A stretch of DNA of 64,000 nt from G963678095 sp963678095 (GTDB lineage: Bacteria; Bacillota; Negativicutes; Selenomonadales; Selenomonadaceae), in the NCBI GenBank assembly GCA_963678095.2, contig OY782746.1, forward strand, positions 1,922,001 to 1,986,000, written 5' to 3'. Shown here piece by piece: positions 24,606-33,418 of this stretch. The translations under genes and the position numbers were made by a program. The notes beneath the pieces were generated by a model, which was given only the letters and a program-made list of their open reading frames with translations, searched no databases and was not told the DNA's origin. Position 1 is the stretch's first letter. Each line of letters starts with the position of its first letter.

Positions 24606-25541
24606 ATGAAGAAAACAAAGAGGATGAGTTTGCTTGTTTTATTTATTTTGCTCATAGCCAATGTCAGCATAGCAGCTGCCGCCAGCACGGACTGGACGTG
24701 GATTTCCTCAGACAGCAAGTACGGTAAGTTTTTTGCTCCGGAACGAATCCGGGTAGTTACCAGTGTAAAAGATGTTCCGGTGGAAATAGAGGCCTGGACC
24801 AAAACCGTTTATACGTATGAGGGCGCAGCCGAAACGATTAATAATTACGGGATCGCATCGGTGATTCCCAATCCGGCAGCACTCAATTACAGCCTGGCCC
24901 GCGTCGTGATCAACCCCCAAAATCGGACCTTGACGTATGCACAGGAAATTTTTTATGACAGCAAAGGCAATGTTCTCTGGTCGAAAAATGATGCCAAGGT
25001 GACGGCGAAGGAAATCAATTCGCGGGCCTTTGACCAGGATTTTTATTGCATCATCGTCGATCAGGTATTTAAAATGGATGAATTCTCGAAAATCAGTGCC
25101 AGCGACCGCTGGCTGACGCTCTGGCAGGAAAATTCTGCCGATGGCGGCGTAGTCGTCTGCTGGGCGGATACAGCTTCCTTGCGCATGCATGGTGAAAACG
25201 CTGTTGTCTGGGTCTGGGAAGATACGCGCAATCCGGCCGGAGTGACAACGGAAATCCGCTATCGCAAAAAGGCCTATAATCTTTCCCAGGGAACGGCCAA
25301 GGTCATTCGCTATGATTTCTGGAGTGATAAGGCCGGCTGGACCAAAAAGGAAGATGATCTGGACAATCGCTACTATTCGATTATTCCCGACAGCAATGAA
25401 GATGTCGGTGCCCGGGTGCTCAAGCAATATGTGGAAACCCATAAGGATTGGGCTTATCGCTATGCAATTCCCGAAGACCCGATAACCGTGCCGGCTCCGG
25501 CACCGGCTCCGGCAGCTGTGACGCCGCCGTCAGCAAATTAA
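24606..25541 (+). CDS. Secreted protein of unknown function with Pro-Ala tail
   Basis: A 311-residue exported protein. The signal peptide spans about residues 1-25 (KKTKR, hydrophobic core, AAAAS). The mature domain holds many Trp and aromatic residues and repeated beta-like stretches, then ends in a Pro-Ala-rich tail (VPAPAPAPAAV). I do not recognise a named domain. The frame opens at 24522, but GAGGAGG (24593-24599) fits ATG 24606 and is too close to ATG 24600. Confidence 0.8.
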   Translation: MKKTKRMSLLVLFILLIANVSIAAAASTDWTWISSDSKYGKFFAPERIRVVTSVKDVPVEIEAWTKTVYTYEGAAETINNYGIASVIPNPAALNYSLARVVINPQNRTLTYAQEIFYDSKGNVLWSKNDAKVTAKEINSRAFDQDFYCIIVDQVFKMDEFSKISASDRWLTLWQENSADGGVVVCWADTASLRMHGENAVVWVWEDTRNPAGVTTEIRYRKKAYNLSQGTAKVIRYDFWSDKAGWTKKEDDLDNRYYSIIPDSNEDVGARVLKQYVETHKDWAYRYAIPEDPITVPAPAPAPAAVTPPSAN

Positions 25542-25560
25542 AAAATTTATACGATGCCAA

Positions 25561-25599
25561 CCAAAGCCCGGACTGCCTGCAGTCCGGGCTTTGGCTTTT
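25561..25599. terminator. Terminator between convergent genes
   Basis: 16-bp near-perfect palindrome (CCAAAGCCCGGACTGC with its complement) and CTTTTT tail. Confidence 0.9.
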
Positions 25600-25605
25600 T
25601 ACCAC

Positions 25606-26022
25606 TTATTTGCTGATCATAAATGTGCCCAGCAGACAGAAGATAACGCCGATAACCTGCTTGGGACTCAGCATCTCCCGGTAGATCATCATCCCCAGAA
25701 AAATCAGCAGCAGCGAAACGGCCGCATTGACAAGCAGGGATCCCGTGTTGACCTTCCAGCCGTAGCGGTAGAGTAGAATATAGCCAAGCTCAATGCCGAT
25801 CAGGGAGAAACCAAGGACGATGCTCGTCCAGCTCAGCTGGGGCAGATCTTTTGTCAGACTGTTGCCGCTGGCGGCATAGGCGAAAATGACACTGAAAAAA
25901 CTTACCGCATAGCTGACCGATAGTGATAGCCAGGGATTGGCTGCATTCGGGGTATTTTTTGTGGACAGATGATAAAAGATATTAGAAATGATGATTAACA
26001 CCAGCGGCAGATATGGATGCAT
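25606..26022 (-). CDS. Small EamA/DMT-type membrane protein
   Basis: A 138-residue, five-helix membrane protein resembling one half of a drug/metabolite transporter (EamA) protein. Hydrophobic spans near residues 3-18, 30-50, 58-80, 88-108 and 118-136 are visible. Half-size DMT proteins usually work as dimers; substrate unknown. The frame opens further upstream, but AAGAGGTG fits the ATG at 26022 (MHPYLP). Its 5' end overlaps the acetyltransferase gene by 41 bases, so the two are co-transcribed. Confidence 0.75.
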   Translation of the reverse strand: MHPYLPLVLIIISNIFYHLSTKNTPNAANPWLSLSVSYAVSFFSVIFAYAASGNSLTKDLPQLSWTSIVLGFSLIGIELGYILLYRYGWKVNTGSLLVNAAVSLLLIFLGMMIYREMLSPKQVIGVIFCLLGTFMISK

Positions 26023-26458
26023 GATCATCACCTCTTTTGGGCAAGAGCTTTTCCATATAGATGTGCGGGCAGGATTCATCAAGATATATCTCGCCGGCAG
26101 GATGATACCCGGATTTTTCATAAAAGCGCATTGCCTGCACTTGTGCGGACAAGCCGATAATATGCCCGCCTTCAGCCGCGATGTTTTTTTCAGCTATGTC
26201 CAGCAGGGCTTTGCCGATGTGATGGCCGCGCTGGTCTTTGGCGACCGCAATCCGCCCGAGGAGATATTTTCCGCGGACTGCTTCATCCCGGTAATGACGG
26301 CAGACGGCAAGGGGGCGTTCCCGCTCATAGAAAACCAGATGGATGGCACGGTTGTCGATGGCATCAAATTCGTTTTTAAAGTGCTGTTCATTGACAAAGA
26401 TGTCTTCCCGTAATTTTTTTGCTTCCGGGGGCAGTTTCGTAAATTTTTTGTACATCAT
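25982..26458 (-). CDS. GNAT family N-acetyltransferase (ElaA-like)
   Basis: A 158-residue GNAT protein. The acetyl-CoA loop is seen in LLGRIAVAKDQRGHHIGKALLD, and MRFYEKSGYHPAG is the typical final strand-helix. It resembles ElaA-type acetyltransferases; substrate unknown. AGGAGG sits 8 bases before the ATG at 26458. An intrinsic terminator ends only 6 bases upstream of that ribosome site, so expression probably needs read-through (see 26466-26700). The EamA-type gene overlaps its 3' end. Confidence 0.85.
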   Translation of the reverse strand: MMYKKFTKLPPEAKKLREDIFVNEQHFKNEFDAIDNRAIHLVFYERERPLAVCRHYRDEAVRGKYLLGRIAVAKDQRGHHIGKALLDIAEKNIAAEGGHIIGLSAQVQAMRFYEKSGYHPAGEIYLDESCPHIYMEKLLPKRGDDHASISAAGVNHHF

Positions 26459-26465
26459 ATGCAAT

Positions 26466-26700
26466 TCCTCCTAAAAAAAAGGCACCCAGAACCAAACCTT
26501 ATGGTGCAATGCTGCACCGTACCTACGGTTTGATTATGAGTGCCTTGAAGTGCCTTCATCCGGTGACAAAGACACAAGCGTTCTATTCAGATTTCACTAT
26601 CATGTTATCAATCCAGGTGGTATTTCTCAAGGGCGAATGGCGCCTGAAGCCTGTCAGACTTGCCCGAATGCAGCAATTGTGTTAAAATATCCAACTAGAG
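26466..26700 (-). ncRNA. Candidate structured leader (attenuator) of the GNAT-EamA operon
   Basis: No ORF lies between tRNA-Arg(CCT) and the minus-strand GNAT gene (gene-free 26459-26784). On the minus strand this stretch can fold into CAAG/CTTG enclosing two small hairpins (GGCG/CGCC and CTGA/TCAG at 26628-26662), then a TGAAG/CTTCA hairpin (26546-26558), then a large terminator. The motif AAGGCAC occurs twice in tandem (26540-26556), so two competing partners exist for the terminator 3' arm. No known riboswitch signature was recognised, and the promoter is not clear. Confidence 0.45.
26473..26546 (-). terminator. Intrinsic terminator just upstream of the GNAT ribosome site
   Basis: Minus strand: AAGGCAC/GTGCCTT (26540-26546 with 26479-26485), AAACC/GGTTT (26527-26531 with 26494-26498) and GGTGCA/TGCACC, followed by eight T, directly before AGGAGG. 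Confidence 0.8.
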
Positions 26701-26784
26701 GGATAGAATGCCTGCTGCCTGATTTTTCGATCGCAGCGTCTGTTCCAAAGTAATTTCCTTTATGCAAGATAAAGGGTTTAACGT

Positions 26785-26861
26785 GTGGCTGTAGCTCAGA
26801 CGGATAGAGCGGTTGCCTCCTAAGCAATAGGCCGCAGGTTCGACTCCTGCCAGTCACACCA
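26785..26861 (+). tRNA. tRNA-Arg(CCT)
   Basis: Acceptor GTGGCTG/CAGTCAC, anticodon stem GTTGC/GCAAT around CTCCTAA (anticodon CCT, reading AGG), T arm GCAGG-TTCGACT-CCTGC, discriminator A and encoded CCA. Confidence 0.94.
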
Positions 26862-26869
26862 GTGAAATC

Positions 26870-26899
26870 AAAGCCTCCCAGATTCGGGGGGCTTTTTTT
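26870..26899 (+). terminator. Terminator of tRNA-Arg(CCT)
   Basis: AAAGCCTCCC pairs with GGGGGGCTTT (one G-T), followed by T-run. Confidence 0.85.
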
Positions 26900-26971
26900 A
26901 TTTATACTGGTCTCTATTTTGGCTTTAAACTAAAAGTTGGTAATTTTAAATATGCAGCGAAGGGATAAAGC

Positions 26972-27586
26972 ATGACGAAATTGAAAAAATATGGGAGTTT
27001 CTTTGCTTTTTTATTAGCAGTGGCAATTTTTCTGTATCTTGGCAATGCAACTGTTAATTATAAGTCAGAGCAGCCTGAATCATCGGGAGAAACTCAAAAA
27101 ATATCAAGCAGTGATGGCGATTCGGATTTTGTGCGCTCAATGGAGAAAAAACCGTATTACATAAATTGGGAAAGTTCCAGACTGCTTGCAACGATGTTTA
27201 AGCTGCTGGAACAACCGTCGCCCGACATTATGGCTGTTTTTGAGGATAAGATTGCAAAACTACCCGATGCAACAGAATATTATTTAGGCTCGTATCAGTT
27301 GGCTGATCATATGGACTGTAAACTTCTGTGGGTTTCCAATACATCAAGTTTTTCTTTAGGGGCAGATTTTTATGGACCAGATACTTCCGTGATGTGGTTA
27401 GAAAATATTTTACAAGAAAAATTAGGAACCCCAGATCGGCAGGAATCGGAAAACGGTCAGGTTGTCTCTTATTGGCTCGGTAAACACTATCGAGAAAAAG
27501 ACTATACGATCGTCAGTAAAAAACGTGTAATGCCCACGGGTGAGATTGATTGGGAAATAAATATTCATCCCCAAATTTATCATTAA
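26972..27586 (+). CDS. Membrane-anchored or secreted protein of unknown function
   Basis: A 204-residue protein with one N-terminal hydrophobic segment (residues 8-24) after KKYG, probably an uncleaved anchor or signal peptide. A Ser/Gly/Glu-rich linker (about 30-50) precedes a mixed globular domain. I do not recognise it. Codon use is visibly more AT-rich than most of the window. A 13-bp inverted repeat spans its stop codon (27569-27597) without a T-run. Confidence 0.7.
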   Translation: MTKLKKYGSFFAFLLAVAIFLYLGNATVNYKSEQPESSGETQKISSSDGDSDFVRSMEKKPYYINWESSRLLATMFKLLEQPSPDIMAVFEDKIAKLPDATEYYLGSYQLADHMDCKLLWVSNTSSFSLGADFYGPDTSVMWLENILQEKLGTPDRQESENGQVVSYWLGKHYREKDYTIVSKKRVMPTGEIDWEINIHPQIYH

Positions 27587-27701
27587 ATTTGGGGATGAGG
27601 CGGCCAATCGTTACTTACTTGTAAAAAATAGCTAGAGCTTTACAGGAAATATTCGAAAATAGATGATAGCAGCAGTATTTCGATATAAAGGAGTGGTTTT
27701 C

Positions 27702-28541
27702 ATGAAAGTAACGGTTATTGTGGATAATATCATTTCGCCTGAGATAAAAAAACCTTTATTAGCCGAACATGGATTGTCCTTATTGCTTGAAGTCGATGAT
27801 TATAAAATTTTGTTGGATAGTGGGCAATCGAATATCGTCACCCATAACTTAGCATTACTAGGAGTTCATCCTAATCAATTGAATGCTATGGTTATTAGTC
27901 ATGGACATTATGATCATACAGGTGGGGTGCCACATATCTTAAGACAAAGAGCAAATCCTATAAATATTTATGCGCATGACGAAATTTTTAAACGCCGTTA
28001 TGCTGTTAATAAAAATAGCACCAGATATATTGGGATTCCTTTTTTGCAAGCAGAAAGTCTTTCGTTAGGGGCGCAATGGAATTTTCATACGAATCCAATA
28101 GAAATCATTCCGAACTTATGGTTTAGTGGCACAATTCCCCGTAATACTGATTTTGAAAGGGGCGATTCTAGATTTGTGGCACAAGATAAAAACCAACAAA
28201 AGTTTCAGGATAAACTGTTGGACGATACAGTTCTTTATTATAGCAGTAAGACTGGATTAATCGTTATAAGTGGGTGTGCTCATTCTGGAGTTATAAATAT
28301 CATAGAAAGAGGGCTTGCTCTTACCGAAAGTACCAGACTTGCTGGGTGGATTGGGGGCACACATTTAGGTGCTTCTCCGCAGAAGCAGCAAAAAGAAACG
28401 ATACAAGCCTTGCGGAAATATAATCCGGAATTTATTTTTACTAGTCATTGTACCGGGTTTTCCATTATGGCGGAATTACAACGAGAGTTTGGATCGAAAT
28501 TTATGCCAGCCTTTGTAGGAAATACAATAAATATTATATAA
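27702..28541 (+). CDS. Metallo-beta-lactamase-fold hydrolase (dihydropterin synthase-like family)
   Basis: A 279-residue MBL-fold protein. Metal ligands: SHGHYDHTGG (about residues 66-75), GCAHSGVINI (about 188) and TSHCTGF near the C-terminus. The pattern matches the MJ0301-like family annotated as dihydropterin-ribofuranosyl-aminobenzene phosphate synthase or Zn-dependent hydrolase; true substrates in bacteria are unknown. The frame opens at 27663, but AAAGGAG fits ATG 27702. Very AT-rich relative to neighbours, consistent with transfer. Confidence 0.85.
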   Translation: MKVTVIVDNIISPEIKKPLLAEHGLSLLLEVDDYKILLDSGQSNIVTHNLALLGVHPNQLNAMVISHGHYDHTGGVPHILRQRANPINIYAHDEIFKRRYAVNKNSTRYIGIPFLQAESLSLGAQWNFHTNPIEIIPNLWFSGTIPRNTDFERGDSRFVAQDKNQQKFQDKLLDDTVLYYSSKTGLIVISGCAHSGVINIIERGLALTESTRLAGWIGGTHLGASPQKQQKETIQALRKYNPEFIFTSHCTGFSIMAELQREFGSKFMPAFVGNTINII

Positions 28542-28638
28542 AAAATAAAGGATAAGAATTTTGGTTGATGCAAGAGATGTGTTTACGGATAGATGCAGAG
28601 GTGGATTTAAACCATAAGCCGTGTAAAGGGGATTCGAC

Positions 28639-29442
28639 ATGAAAATTCAGGTAGCACAGATGACAGATCTTGATATCGTAAAAGATATAACTGATCAGAC
28701 CATACGGGAGATTTATTCGTTCTATTATCCCACCGGGGTAGTGGACTTTTTTCTTGCGCATCACAACCGGGAAAATTTGTTGCGTGATATAAAAGCGCAG
28801 CTTGTCTTTTTATTGTTTTCGGGAGAAAAAAGCATTGGCACAGTTACGGTAAGAGAAAATGAGATTTGCCGACTGTTTGTGCGACCAGGCTATCAAAAAA
28901 AAGGCTTTGGACAGCAGTTGCTGCGCTTTGCGGAATGTAAAATATTTGAAAATTATGATGCCATTTGCCTGGATTCTTCATTGCCAGCCAAGGGACTCTA
29001 TTTAAAATATGGCTATCATGAAATATCGGCCCAATCGATACGGCTCAACAATAAGCAGGTGCTTTGCTACGATGTCATGGAGAAGTGCAGGCCGGATGAT
29101 GGCTTATATGGCGGGAAGGTTTTTGTGGTGGAAGAAAATTCGGCAAATGGCGAAGTGAACCGGCAAACGATATTTTATTATCATCAGAAGGGCATGCTTG
29201 TCTGGGCTGAATATTCGGGAGGCGATATTATAAAAGGATATTTATCCGGGGAAGTTCTTGCCGATAACTCGTTGGAATTTTATTATCAGCATATGAGTAC
29301 CGACGGCGAAATGCGGCTAGGAAAATGCCACAGTACGCCAGTTTTCCTGGCAGATGGCAGGCTTGAACTGCGGCAAGTGTGGCAATGGCTCGATGGGGAT
29401 CTTTCGCCGGGGACATCGGTTGTTATTGAAAAACAACTTTAG
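28639..29442 (+). CDS. GNAT acetyltransferase fused to an N-acetylglutamate synthase-like domain
   Basis: A 267-residue two-domain protein. Residues 1-150 are a GNAT domain (ICRLFVRPGYQKKGFGQQLL as acetyl-CoA loop, GLYLKYGYHE as final strand). Residues about 155-267 resemble the stand-alone small proteins annotated as n-acetylglutamate synthase: EYSGGDIIKGYLSG, CHSTP and QVWQWLDGD. That annotation is weakly supported in the literature, so the function of the second half is open. AAAGGGG precedes the ATG. Confidence 0.8.
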   Translation: MKIQVAQMTDLDIVKDITDQTIREIYSFYYPTGVVDFFLAHHNRENLLRDIKAQLVFLLFSGEKSIGTVTVRENEICRLFVRPGYQKKGFGQQLLRFAECKIFENYDAICLDSSLPAKGLYLKYGYHEISAQSIRLNNKQVLCYDVMEKCRPDDGLYGGKVFVVEENSANGEVNRQTIFYYHQKGMLVWAEYSGGDIIKGYLSGEVLADNSLEFYYQHMSTDGEMRLGKCHSTPVFLADGRLELRQVWQWLDGDLSPGTSVVIEKQL

Positions 29443-29478
29443 CGGCAGTTTGTAACGAGTCAATATGAAGGACTTTTT

Positions 29479-30366
29479 TTAGGTATTGTCCGTGAATTCG
29501 GCTGTAGCAAATTCAATAAATTTATTCAGCAGCGGGCTTTGCCACTTGTTCTTAAATAGCAGCAGCTGCAGGAGCAGGGGCGCGGGCGGCGCTATATCCT
29601 TTATGTGCAGCACCTGAAGCTGCGTTGTTTGTCTGGCAACGATTGCTGGCAGATAGGTTATGGCAAGACCGCTGGCAGCGATTTTAATCAGCGCCTCCGT
29701 GGAGGTACTTTCCAGCAAAATGACAGGCTCTATGCCGTTTTCTGCCCAGAAAGCGTCCAGCTGTTTGCGGTATCTACAGGCTGGTTCGGTTACCGCAAAT
29801 CGCTTATGGGCCAGATCTTCAAGCTGGATTTCAGCCGGGGCGGAGGATGTGCTGGCCGCTGTATAAAAGTTAATGGCTACCGGCTGTTGCTTCAGCAGCA
29901 GCAGTTCGGGCGGAGGTTTGGCAAAATCGAGTACCAAGGCAATATCGGCCTGTCCGCTTGCCAATAGCTGCTTAGCATCCTCGGCGCCGGCTGACAGTAT
30001 GCGGACCTTTACTGCCGGATAGTTTGCCATAAATTTTTGCAAGATGGCTGGCAGAACTGTCATACAGAGAGAATCGGCCGCGGCGATTTGCAATGTGCCG
30101 GTAATCGCTTCGCCCGTGTGCAGCGTTCCCATAAATTTTTCCGTGATTTTAAAAATTTCGTTGCTGTAGGCGAGCAGCTTTTCACCGGGGGCTGTGATGC
30201 GAAGCGTGTTTCCATAACGCTCAAATAATTTTACGCCGAGTTCGCTTTCCAGCAATTTGATTTGGGTGGTAACTGTGGACTGGGCGTAGCCAAGCTGCTC
30301 GGCGGCCTTGGTGATGCTGCTGAGCTTACAGACTCGCTGGAAGGTATAAAGATTTCTGTTTTCCAT
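29479..30366 (-). CDS. LysR family transcriptional regulator
   Basis: A 295-residue LysR regulator. The winged helix is at the N-terminus (SITKAAEQLGYAQSTVTTQI, LESELGVKLFER), followed by the two-lobed effector domain. GGAGAAATTT fits the ATG at 30366 (MENRNLYTF) rather than the upstream in-frame codons. It is transcribed divergently from the ATP-grasp gene at 30566 across about 200 bases holding a perfect palindrome, the usual layout for a LysR protein and its target. Confidence 0.93.
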   Translation of the reverse strand: MENRNLYTFQRVCKLSSITKAAEQLGYAQSTVTTQIKLLESELGVKLFERYGNTLRITAPGEKLLAYSNEIFKITEKFMGTLHTGEAITGTLQIAAADSLCMTVLPAILQKFMANYPAVKVRILSAGAEDAKQLLASGQADIALVLDFAKPPPELLLLKQQPVAINFYTAASTSSAPAEIQLEDLAHKRFAVTEPACRYRKQLDAFWAENGIEPVILLESTSTEALIKIAASGLAITYLPAIVARQTTQLQVLHIKDIAPPAPLLLQLLLFKNKWQSPLLNKFIEFATAEFTDNT

Positions 30367-30425
30367 AAATTTCTCCATCATTAATTTTGATGACTTGTTT
30401 GCAAAATATCAATTTTACAAATGAT

Positions 30426-30441
30426 TGCTATCATGATAGCA
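30426..30441. promoter_or_regulatory. Palindromic operator between LysR and ATP-grasp genes
   Basis: TGCTATCATGATAGCA is a perfect 16-bp palindrome, 60 bases upstream of the LysR start and 125 bases upstream of the ATP-grasp start. It is a good candidate LysR binding site. Confidence 0.6.
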
Positions 30442-30565
30442 TGAAACGCATACATCGACAAGCCGTTGAACTACGGGAGAATCGGGATTGCATTGTATTT
30501 TTGCTTGGTTTCGGGGAATCGTATCATCGGCAGGGAAAATCATTTTACGTTGGAGGTTGCAGAGT

Positions 30566-31720
30566 ATGATTATTTTGAATGAACCGTATGTTTCTCAGTT
30601 TTTGCTAAAAACAGCAGAGGATTTTGACATTCCGGTAGTAGACTGTTCACCGGACAAGTCGATGACGGCCGGATTTCCTGCCCTGACAGAACAGGAATTT
30701 GTCGCGATGGCGCAAAAAAGATCCCCCCTGGCCTTGTATTGCAACTCGGAGAACTCTTTTTCCTGGCTCAGCCATAACTTTAAAGATACCGAAATTCCGG
30801 CGATGATTGAGCTGTTCAAGGATAAGGTCCAGTTTCGTAAGCTGGTAAAAAGACTGTACCCGGAATTTTCGTTTGCCGAGGTTGCATATGAGGATTTGGC
30901 GACTTTTGACACGAGTAAAATTAAAAAACCGTTTATCATCAAGCCGGCTGTCGGTTTTTTTAGCATGGGTGTGTATAAGGTAGAGTCGGACCGGGACTGG
31001 AACGATATTGTACTCTCGATCCAAGCGGAAATGGACAAGGTACGAGGGCTGTATCCGCTGGAGGTTATGAATGCTTCAAAATTTATTATCGAAGAATTCA
31101 TCAAAGGCAGTGAATATGCTATAGATGCTTATTATGACAGCCACGGGGAGCCGGTGATCTTAAATATATTGGAACATCCCTTTGCTTCCAATGGGGATGT
31201 CAGTGACCGGCTGTACTTTACCTCCAGGGAAATTGTCAAAAAGCATTTGGCGAAATTTAGTGAGCTACTGGCGGCTATCGGAGCGGTGGGGAGAATCGCA
31301 AGTTTTCCGATCCACATGGAAGTTCGAGTTGATGAATCTGGGCAGGTGATACCGATCGAAGTAAATCCGATGCGCTTTGCCGGCTGGTGCACCACGGATA
31401 TTGCCCATTATGCATATGGGATAAATGTATATGAAATGTATTTGCAGCAAAAGCGTCCTGACTGGGAGCAGATATTATGCCAGGAGGATAAAGCATTATA
31501 TTGCATTGTCGTCGGCGATGTCCCGGGAGACGTTCGGTTTCAAGATATCAAAAAAGTTGATTATCCGGCTTATGCAGCAAACTTCAGTAATTTGCTGGAG
31601 CTGAGAAAAGTTGATTATAAAAAATATCCTGTATTTGCGTTTGCTTTTATCAGTATAGTGGAGGATCCGGAAGTTATTGACGAGCTTTTACAGCTCGATA
31701 CACGCCCGTATATTGCTTGA
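30566..31720 (+). CDS. ATP-grasp enzyme (carboxylate-amine ligase type)
   Basis: A 384-residue ATP-grasp protein. KPFIIKPAVGFFSMGVYKV is the ATP-binding lysine/glycine-loop region (about residues 130-150), FIIEEFIKGSEYAID carries adenine-binding residues, and EVRVDESGQVIPIEVNPM is the Mg-binding segment. Such enzymes join a carboxylate to an amine via acyl phosphate; substrates are unknown. The frame opens at 30488, but TGGAGG fits ATG 30566. Likely controlled by the divergent LysR. Confidence 0.86.
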   Translation: MIILNEPYVSQFLLKTAEDFDIPVVDCSPDKSMTAGFPALTEQEFVAMAQKRSPLALYCNSENSFSWLSHNFKDTEIPAMIELFKDKVQFRKLVKRLYPEFSFAEVAYEDLATFDTSKIKKPFIIKPAVGFFSMGVYKVESDRDWNDIVLSIQAEMDKVRGLYPLEVMNASKFIIEEFIKGSEYAIDAYYDSHGEPVILNILEHPFASNGDVSDRLYFTSREIVKKHLAKFSELLAAIGAVGRIASFPIHMEVRVDESGQVIPIEVNPMRFAGWCTTDIAHYAYGINVYEMYLQQKRPDWEQILCQEDKALYCIVVGDVPGDVRFQDIKKVDYPAYAANFSNLLELRKVDYKKYPVFAFAFISIVEDPEVIDELLQLDTRPYIA

Positions 31721-31834
31721 GCTGAAAAATAAATTTTGCGATTTTGCCAAGGGCGGCAGGAGATTTCAACGCAGATAAAGTACTGTATTAAGATATGTTG
31801 TATGGGAAAATGTGCGTTGAAGGAAGGGGATCGC

Positions 31835-33382
31835 TTGCATTTGGCAAGAATGAGCTTAATTGCGCTTAGCTCGTTGAGTGCACTGTTTTTTTGCTCGATA
31901 GCTTTGCTGGCCTGGCGTCGGCGCCGGGTTGCGCTGAGCCGGGCCGTACTTTTTTTGTCGGTTTCGGTGGCTGTTTATGCCTTTGGCTATGCCTGTGAGC
32001 TTGCCAGCAATACGCTGCCGATGATTTATTTTTGGCTCCATATTGAAAATCTGGGGATCGCCTTTATTCCTACTGCCTGGATTATGCTGGCCGTCTGTCA
32101 TACCAGGACGCAGTGGCGTCATTGGCCGCTGTTACAGGTAGTTTTGATCGTCGTATCGATGCTGAGTGTCATCTTCAGCAATACCTCGGAATTTCATAAT
32201 TTGTATTATATTGATCTGCATCTCAATCCGGCAGCACCTTTTCCGGTGGCCGCCTTTACTCCCGGAATCTGGTATATTGTTCATAATGTGTTTATCAATG
32301 TGGCAGCGGTGGTCGGAAATATCCTGTATATCCGCCAATGGAAAAAGGCCGTGCAGCCGCAGGAACAGCAGCAGGCCTTTGCCTTTTTTATCAGCTCGCT
32401 GTTTCCCTGGATTGTGGTGCTTATCTATATTTTTGGTGCCAGTCCCTGGGGGCTCGATCCCATGCCGATTGCCTTTCTGGTGCCGGGGGCCTTGTATGGC
32501 TGGGCGATTTCAACGCTCAAGCTGTTTGCTGTAGCCCCGATCGCTCAGGAACTGATATTTCAGCGGCTGGAAGACGCCATTATTGTGTTTGATCGCGAGG
32601 GGAGGCTGGCAGATTTTAATGCCGCCGGTCAGCGCGTTTTTCCTGAGCTGAAGGATAGTATAAAAGGGCATGACGGGGCGAAGGTGTTTTCCCCCTACCG
32701 GGAAATGCTGGCGGCGTTCGAGATGCCGCCAGGGTCGGTTAAAACTTTATGCCGGCACCAGGGGGAAAAGGAAAAATGCTATCAGCTCCGCCGGGTGGAT
32801 CTTCATGATGATGGCGGTTGGCAGATCGGCTATATGATGATTCTGCACGATATCACGTCTTTTTCGCGACTTGTTGACGGCCTGCAGCTGCAGGCGACGA
32901 CAGACCCGCTGACGGGGGCCTATAACAGAAATATTCTGCAGGAGCGGGCGCAGGAGTTGCTGGAAAATTTCAGTGAAGCTTCCCCCGGGGCACTTTTAAT
33001 TACCGATCTGGACCGGTTCAAGGGGATCAATGATATCTACGGTCATTTGGCTGGAGATACGGCGCTGACCGAGTTCTCGGCCGTCTGTGCCCGGATCTTG
33101 CGCGAGCAGGACTTTTTTTGCCGTTATGGCGGGGATGAATTTGTCATTTTACTGCCGGAGACGGAGGAGAAAGTAGTCTTTGAACTTGCTGCGCGCATCT
33201 GCAGGGAACTGGAAAGGCTTGATATTCGGCTGGGGCTAGACCAGTCAATAAAACTGACGGCGAGCATCGGCGCAGCGATGCGGCAAAAGTCCGATCCATC
33301 GATTGAAGTCCTGCTAAAGCGGGCCGATGAAGCTCTTTATGAAGCCAAGCGGGCCGGTGGTAATTGTGTGAGGATTTTTTGA
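31835..33382 (+). CDS. Seven-helix membrane sensor with PAS and GGDEF domain
   Basis: A 515-residue diguanylate cyclase. The N-terminus holds about seven hydrophobic helices (residues 1-225), like the 7TM sensor module of some histidine kinases, then a PAS-like region (about 235-345) and a GGDEF domain. RYGGDEFVILLPE is intact, and REQD lies exactly five residues before GGDEF, a canonical RxxD inhibitory site, so product feedback is expected. AAGGAAGGGGA suits a TTG start at 31835; ATG 31850 and an upstream frame from 31736 are alternatives. Confidence 0.88.
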   Translation: MHLARMSLIALSSLSALFFCSIALLAWRRRRVALSRAVLFLSVSVAVYAFGYACELASNTLPMIYFWLHIENLGIAFIPTAWIMLAVCHTRTQWRHWPLLQVVLIVVSMLSVIFSNTSEFHNLYYIDLHLNPAAPFPVAAFTPGIWYIVHNVFINVAAVVGNILYIRQWKKAVQPQEQQQAFAFFISSLFPWIVVLIYIFGASPWGLDPMPIAFLVPGALYGWAISTLKLFAVAPIAQELIFQRLEDAIIVFDREGRLADFNAAGQRVFPELKDSIKGHDGAKVFSPYREMLAAFEMPPGSVKTLCRHQGEKEKCYQLRRVDLHDDGGWQIGYMMILHDITSFSRLVDGLQLQATTDPLTGAYNRNILQERAQELLENFSEASPGALLITDLDRFKGINDIYGHLAGDTALTEFSAVCARILREQDFFCRYGGDEFVILLPETEEKVVFELAARICRELERLDIRLGLDQSIKLTASIGAAMRQKSDPSIEVLLKRADEALYEAKRAGGNCVRIF

Positions 33383-33418
33383 GGCCCGGCCGGCAGTGGT
33401 GAAAAATCTTTTGCGGGA

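Noticed and set aside
26466..26700. 6S RNA or a known riboswitch class
   Set aside because: 5' and 3' ends do not pair as in 6S RNA, and no conserved riboswitch core motif was found.
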